A DNA stretch of 64,000 nucleotides from Desulfosporosinus orientis DSM 765 (GTDB lineage Bacteria > Bacillota > Desulfitobacteriia > Desulfitobacteriales > Desulfitobacteriaceae). Of this stretch, positions 61,726 through 64,000 are shown piece by piece (position 1 is the stretch's first letter; every line of letters starts with the position of its first letter). The stretch is from the NCBI RefSeq assembly GCF_000235605.1, contig NC_016584.1, positions 980,001 through 1,044,000 of the forward strand, read 5' to 3'. The notes under the pieces were generated by a model. That model saw only the letters and a list, made by a program, of their open reading frames with translations. It did not search any database and was not told the origin of the DNA. The position numbers and the translations under genes are program-made.

Positions 61726-64000
61726 ATGAAGTATAAACTAAATTGGAATATTAGTCGAGTCACCCCTTTATGTATAACCATCCTCTATGTATTAATTAGT
61801 TGGATATGGATTTTTTTTTCTGACCGTTTCTTAGCGTTTATAAGCAAAGATCATCAAATGCTCCTCAGATGGTCCACGATCAAAGGGGGGCTCTTTGTTT
61901 TGGTGACCGCTATACTTCTATATTTTCTTATTCAATCTGGGTATCAATCTCTGAAAAAATCTAAGAAAGATATTCAAAATGATCGTGAGATGTTAGAATG
62001 TTATCGGCTCTTGGCGGATGAAGTTCTGGATATTATCATCTTTATTCGCCCCGACGGGCAGATTATTGATGCCAATGAAGCAACTGTCAAACGTTACGGT
62101 TATACCCGGGAAGAATTGACTAATATGCCAGTGCATAAGCTTCGCTTGCCGGAAGACCATTCGGCGATACCCTATTTTTTACAAAATGCTTCCAAGGGAA
62201 TGCAATTTGAACTGAAGCATGTCTGTAAAGATGGAAGTGTTTTTCCCGTTGATATCAGTGCTAAGGGAGCAACTTACAATGGTAAGCCTGTTATAGTTAG
62301 CCTGATTCGAGATATTTCTAAGCGTAAAAAAGCGGAGGCACAAGTTTGGATAGCAAAGGAACGTGCCCAGGTTACATTGGAGTCTATTGGAGATGCTGTG
62401 ATTACCTCTGATGTGCAGGCAAATGTGGATTACATTAATCCCGTGGCTGAGACATTGACTGGTTGGTCGAATGCAGAGGCAATCGGATTTCCTTTAGAAA
62501 AGATTTTTAATATTATCAATGAAGAAACAGGCAACGCTGTTGAAAGTCCCATTATACACTGCCTTAGCGAGGGCCGCGTTGTCAATATTGCTGATCATAC
62601 GGCACTCATTAATAAAGATGGCTTAATGATATCTATCGAAGATTCTGCTGCTCCTATTCGTGATAGAGATCAGACAATTATTGGTGCTGTCTTAGTATTC
62701 CGAGATGTCAGCTATAAACGAAATCACATGAAAGAACTGGCACATCAAGCACAACATGATGCTTTAACGGGTCTCCCCAATAGACTCCTTTTTAATGAGC
62801 ATTTGAAGCAGGCGCTAGCACAAGGGAAGCGTAAACAGGGCAAACTAGCAGTGATGTTTTTAGACTTAGATCGTTTTAAACTGATTAATGATACTATGGG
62901 GCATAACCTTGGTGATCAGCTCCTAAAAACTGTGGCTGAGCGCATTCGTCAAACCTTGCGTGAAGGGGACACCGTTGCCAGGCAAGGCGGTGATGAATTC
63001 TTAGTATTGCTGCCCGAAATCAGTAATGAGTTTGAAGCGGCTTTAGTATCTGAAAGAATATTGGGGGTTTTTGCTAAACCCTTTTTATTGGATGGCAGCG
63101 AAATCTATATCAGCACCAGCATCGGTATCAGTCTTTATCCGGATGATGGCAGTGATCTGGAAACATTGGTCAAACAGGCAGATACCGCAATGTACTATGC
63201 CAAAGAAAAGGGACGCAATAATTGTCAGTTTTTCACGGAGGGTCTTAACCTTAAGGCCAATCAGAGGCTTTTCACTGAGAACAGTCTCCGCAAGGCCCTA
63301 AGCCGTGAAGAATTTGTCCTTCATTACCAACCTCAAGTTGATCTGGTGAGCGGCAACATCGTTGGCTTAGAAGCTCTTATTCGCTGGAATTCTGTAGAAT
63401 TAGGGTTAGTTTCTCCTGCAGCATTTATTCCCATTGCAGAAGAAACCGGATTGATTGTATTGATTGGAGAATGGGTATTGCGTACTGCTTGTGCTCAAAA
63501 TAAGCGTTGGCAAAAACAAGGATACTTGCCCTTGCGAATGGCAGTGAATATTTCGGCACGGCAATTTCGAGAACCAAGTTTTATCAAGTTAGTTGAGGAA
63601 ATATTACAGGAGACTGAGTTAGATCCCAAGTGGCTGGAATTAGAAATTACGGAAAGCATCGCTATGGACAAAAGCGAGGCGTCTCTTCAAATGTTAGGTG
63701 CTTTTAAGGAGTTAGGAGTACGTATATCCATTGACGATTTTGGCACAGGCTTTTCCTCATTGAATTATTTGAGACGCATGCCCATTGATACCTTAAAAAT
63801 TGATCAGTCTTTTATCAAAGATATAAGTACAGGTGAACATGGGGAAGAAGTGGTGACTGCCATTATTCAGCTTGCCAAGAATCTAAAATTGAAAGTAATT
63901 GCCGAAGGGGTAGAGACAAATGGCCAGCGATCCTTCCTCAAAGAAAAACTGTGCGATGAAATGCAGGGTTATCTCTTTAGTAAAGCAGTTCCTTGTAACG
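61726..64000 (+). CDS. membrane PAS-PAS-GGDEF-EAL protein (3' end outside window)
   Basis: The frame is open from ATG 61726 (after GGGGGG) to the window edge, at least 758 residues. Two N-terminal helices (about 12-34 and 50-70) anchor two PAS domains (about 90-210 and 215-345). The GGDEF motif is intact (residues 421-425, QGGDEFLVLL), as is the EAL motif (549-551, GLEALIRW) with DDFGTGFSSLNYL and KIDQSFI. Both synthesis and hydrolysis of c-di-GMP are therefore possible. The PAS ligand is unknown. Confidence 0.92.
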   Translation, partial: MKYKLNWNISRVTPLCITILYVLISWIWIFFSDRFLAFISKDHQMLLRWSTIKGGLFVLVTAILLYFLIQSGYQSLKKSKKDIQNDREMLECYRLLADEVLDIIIFIRPDGQIIDANEATVKRYGYTREELTNMPVHKLRLPEDHSAIPYFLQNASKGMQFELKHVCKDGSVFPVDISAKGATYNGKPVIVSLIRDISKRKKAEAQVWIAKERAQVTLESIGDAVITSDVQANVDYINPVAETLTGWSNAEAIGFPLEKIFNIINEETGNAVESPIIHCLSEGRVVNIADHTALINKDGLMISIEDSAAPIRDRDQTIIGAVLVFRDVSYKRNHMKELAHQAQHDALTGLPNRLLFNEHLKQALAQGKRKQGKLAVMFLDLDRFKLINDTMGHNLGDQLLKTVAERIRQTLREGDTVARQGGDEFLVLLPEISNEFEAALVSERILGVFAKPFLLDGSEIYISTSIGISLYPDDGSDLETLVKQADTAMYYAKEKGRNNCQFFTEGLNLKANQRLFTENSLRKALSREEFVLHYQPQVDLVSGNIVGLEALIRWNSVELGLVSPAAFIPIAEETGLIVLIGEWVLRTACAQNKRWQKQGYLPLRMAVNISARQFREPSFIKLVEEILQETELDPKWLELEITESIAMDKSEASLQMLGAFKELGVRISIDDFGTGFSSLNYLRRMPIDTLKIDQSFIKDISTGEHGEEVVTAIIQLAKNLKLKVIAEGVETNGQRSFLKEKLCDEMQGYLFSKAVPCN

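Overview
The window looks like one continuous stretch of a spore-forming, low-to-moderate GC Firmicutes chromosome. It resembles the Desulfosporosinus/Desulfitobacterium side of the Peptococcaceae. The grounds are an uninterrupted sigK, T-box leaders, an IreB/RuvX/DUF1292/MltG neighbourhood behind alaS, two clostridial-type type IV pilus (T4P) loci, and the linkage aroQ-M24 peptidase-efp. The genus is an inference; no rRNA or marker search was possible. No CRISPR array, prophage, insertion sequence or tRNA gene was found.

1-9.2 kb, nucleotide and translation housekeeping: the 3' end of recJ, apt, the bifunctional (p)ppGpp enzyme relA, dtd, a metallo-beta-lactamase hydrolase, then hisS-aspS behind a T-box whose specifier and discriminator contacts both point to tRNA-Asp. 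A copper-sensor-type csoR with its own sigma-A promoter and operator follows, joined to a thioredoxin gene. 9.3-14 kb: rarA divergent from iscR-iscS-iscU-mnmA (Fe-S assembly and tRNA thiolation). 14-24 kb: a PRC-barrel/zinc-ribbon pair, an AI-2E-type permease, alaS, ireB, a ferredoxin-fused aldo/keto reductase, ruvX, a DUF1292 gene, a VanW lipoprotein and mltG.

24-30 kb: an orphan trpB on the minus strand behind a tRNA-Trp T-box, a U32 peptidase-family gene, a tandem pair of small paralogues (DUF4911-like), and a minus-strand MoxR ATPase/VWA protein pair. 30-41.5 kb: T4P locus 1 (major pilin, PilB with a duplicated MshEN region, PilC, four minor pilins, a large Ig-like-repeat secreted protein, PilM, PilN, PilO). 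41.6-47.2 kb: sigK, a YqeG-type phosphatase, and aroE, aroC, aroK, aroB with a lone pseudopilin inserted. 47.3-57.2 kb: T4P locus 2 (pseudopilins, PilB, PilT, PilC, pilin, PilD, a PilM-PilN fusion broken by a one-base frameshift, PilO, a LysM protein). 57.6-64 kb: aroQ, M24 peptidase, efp, RNase J and a membrane PAS-GGDEF-EAL protein cut by the window end.

The genes interlock. The only prepilin peptidase and only PilT seen lie in locus 2, so locus 1 probably borrows them. PilB of locus 1 carries a canonical c-di-GMP-binding MshEN domain, and a c-di-GMP enzyme lies at the right edge. The shikimate genes are interleaved with the second pilus locus. The most novel-looking signal is a dispersed, structured, non-coding repeat family (about 14.95, 23.9-24.3, 55.9 and 57.2-57.6 kb) with strong internal palindromes and a mosaic layout.
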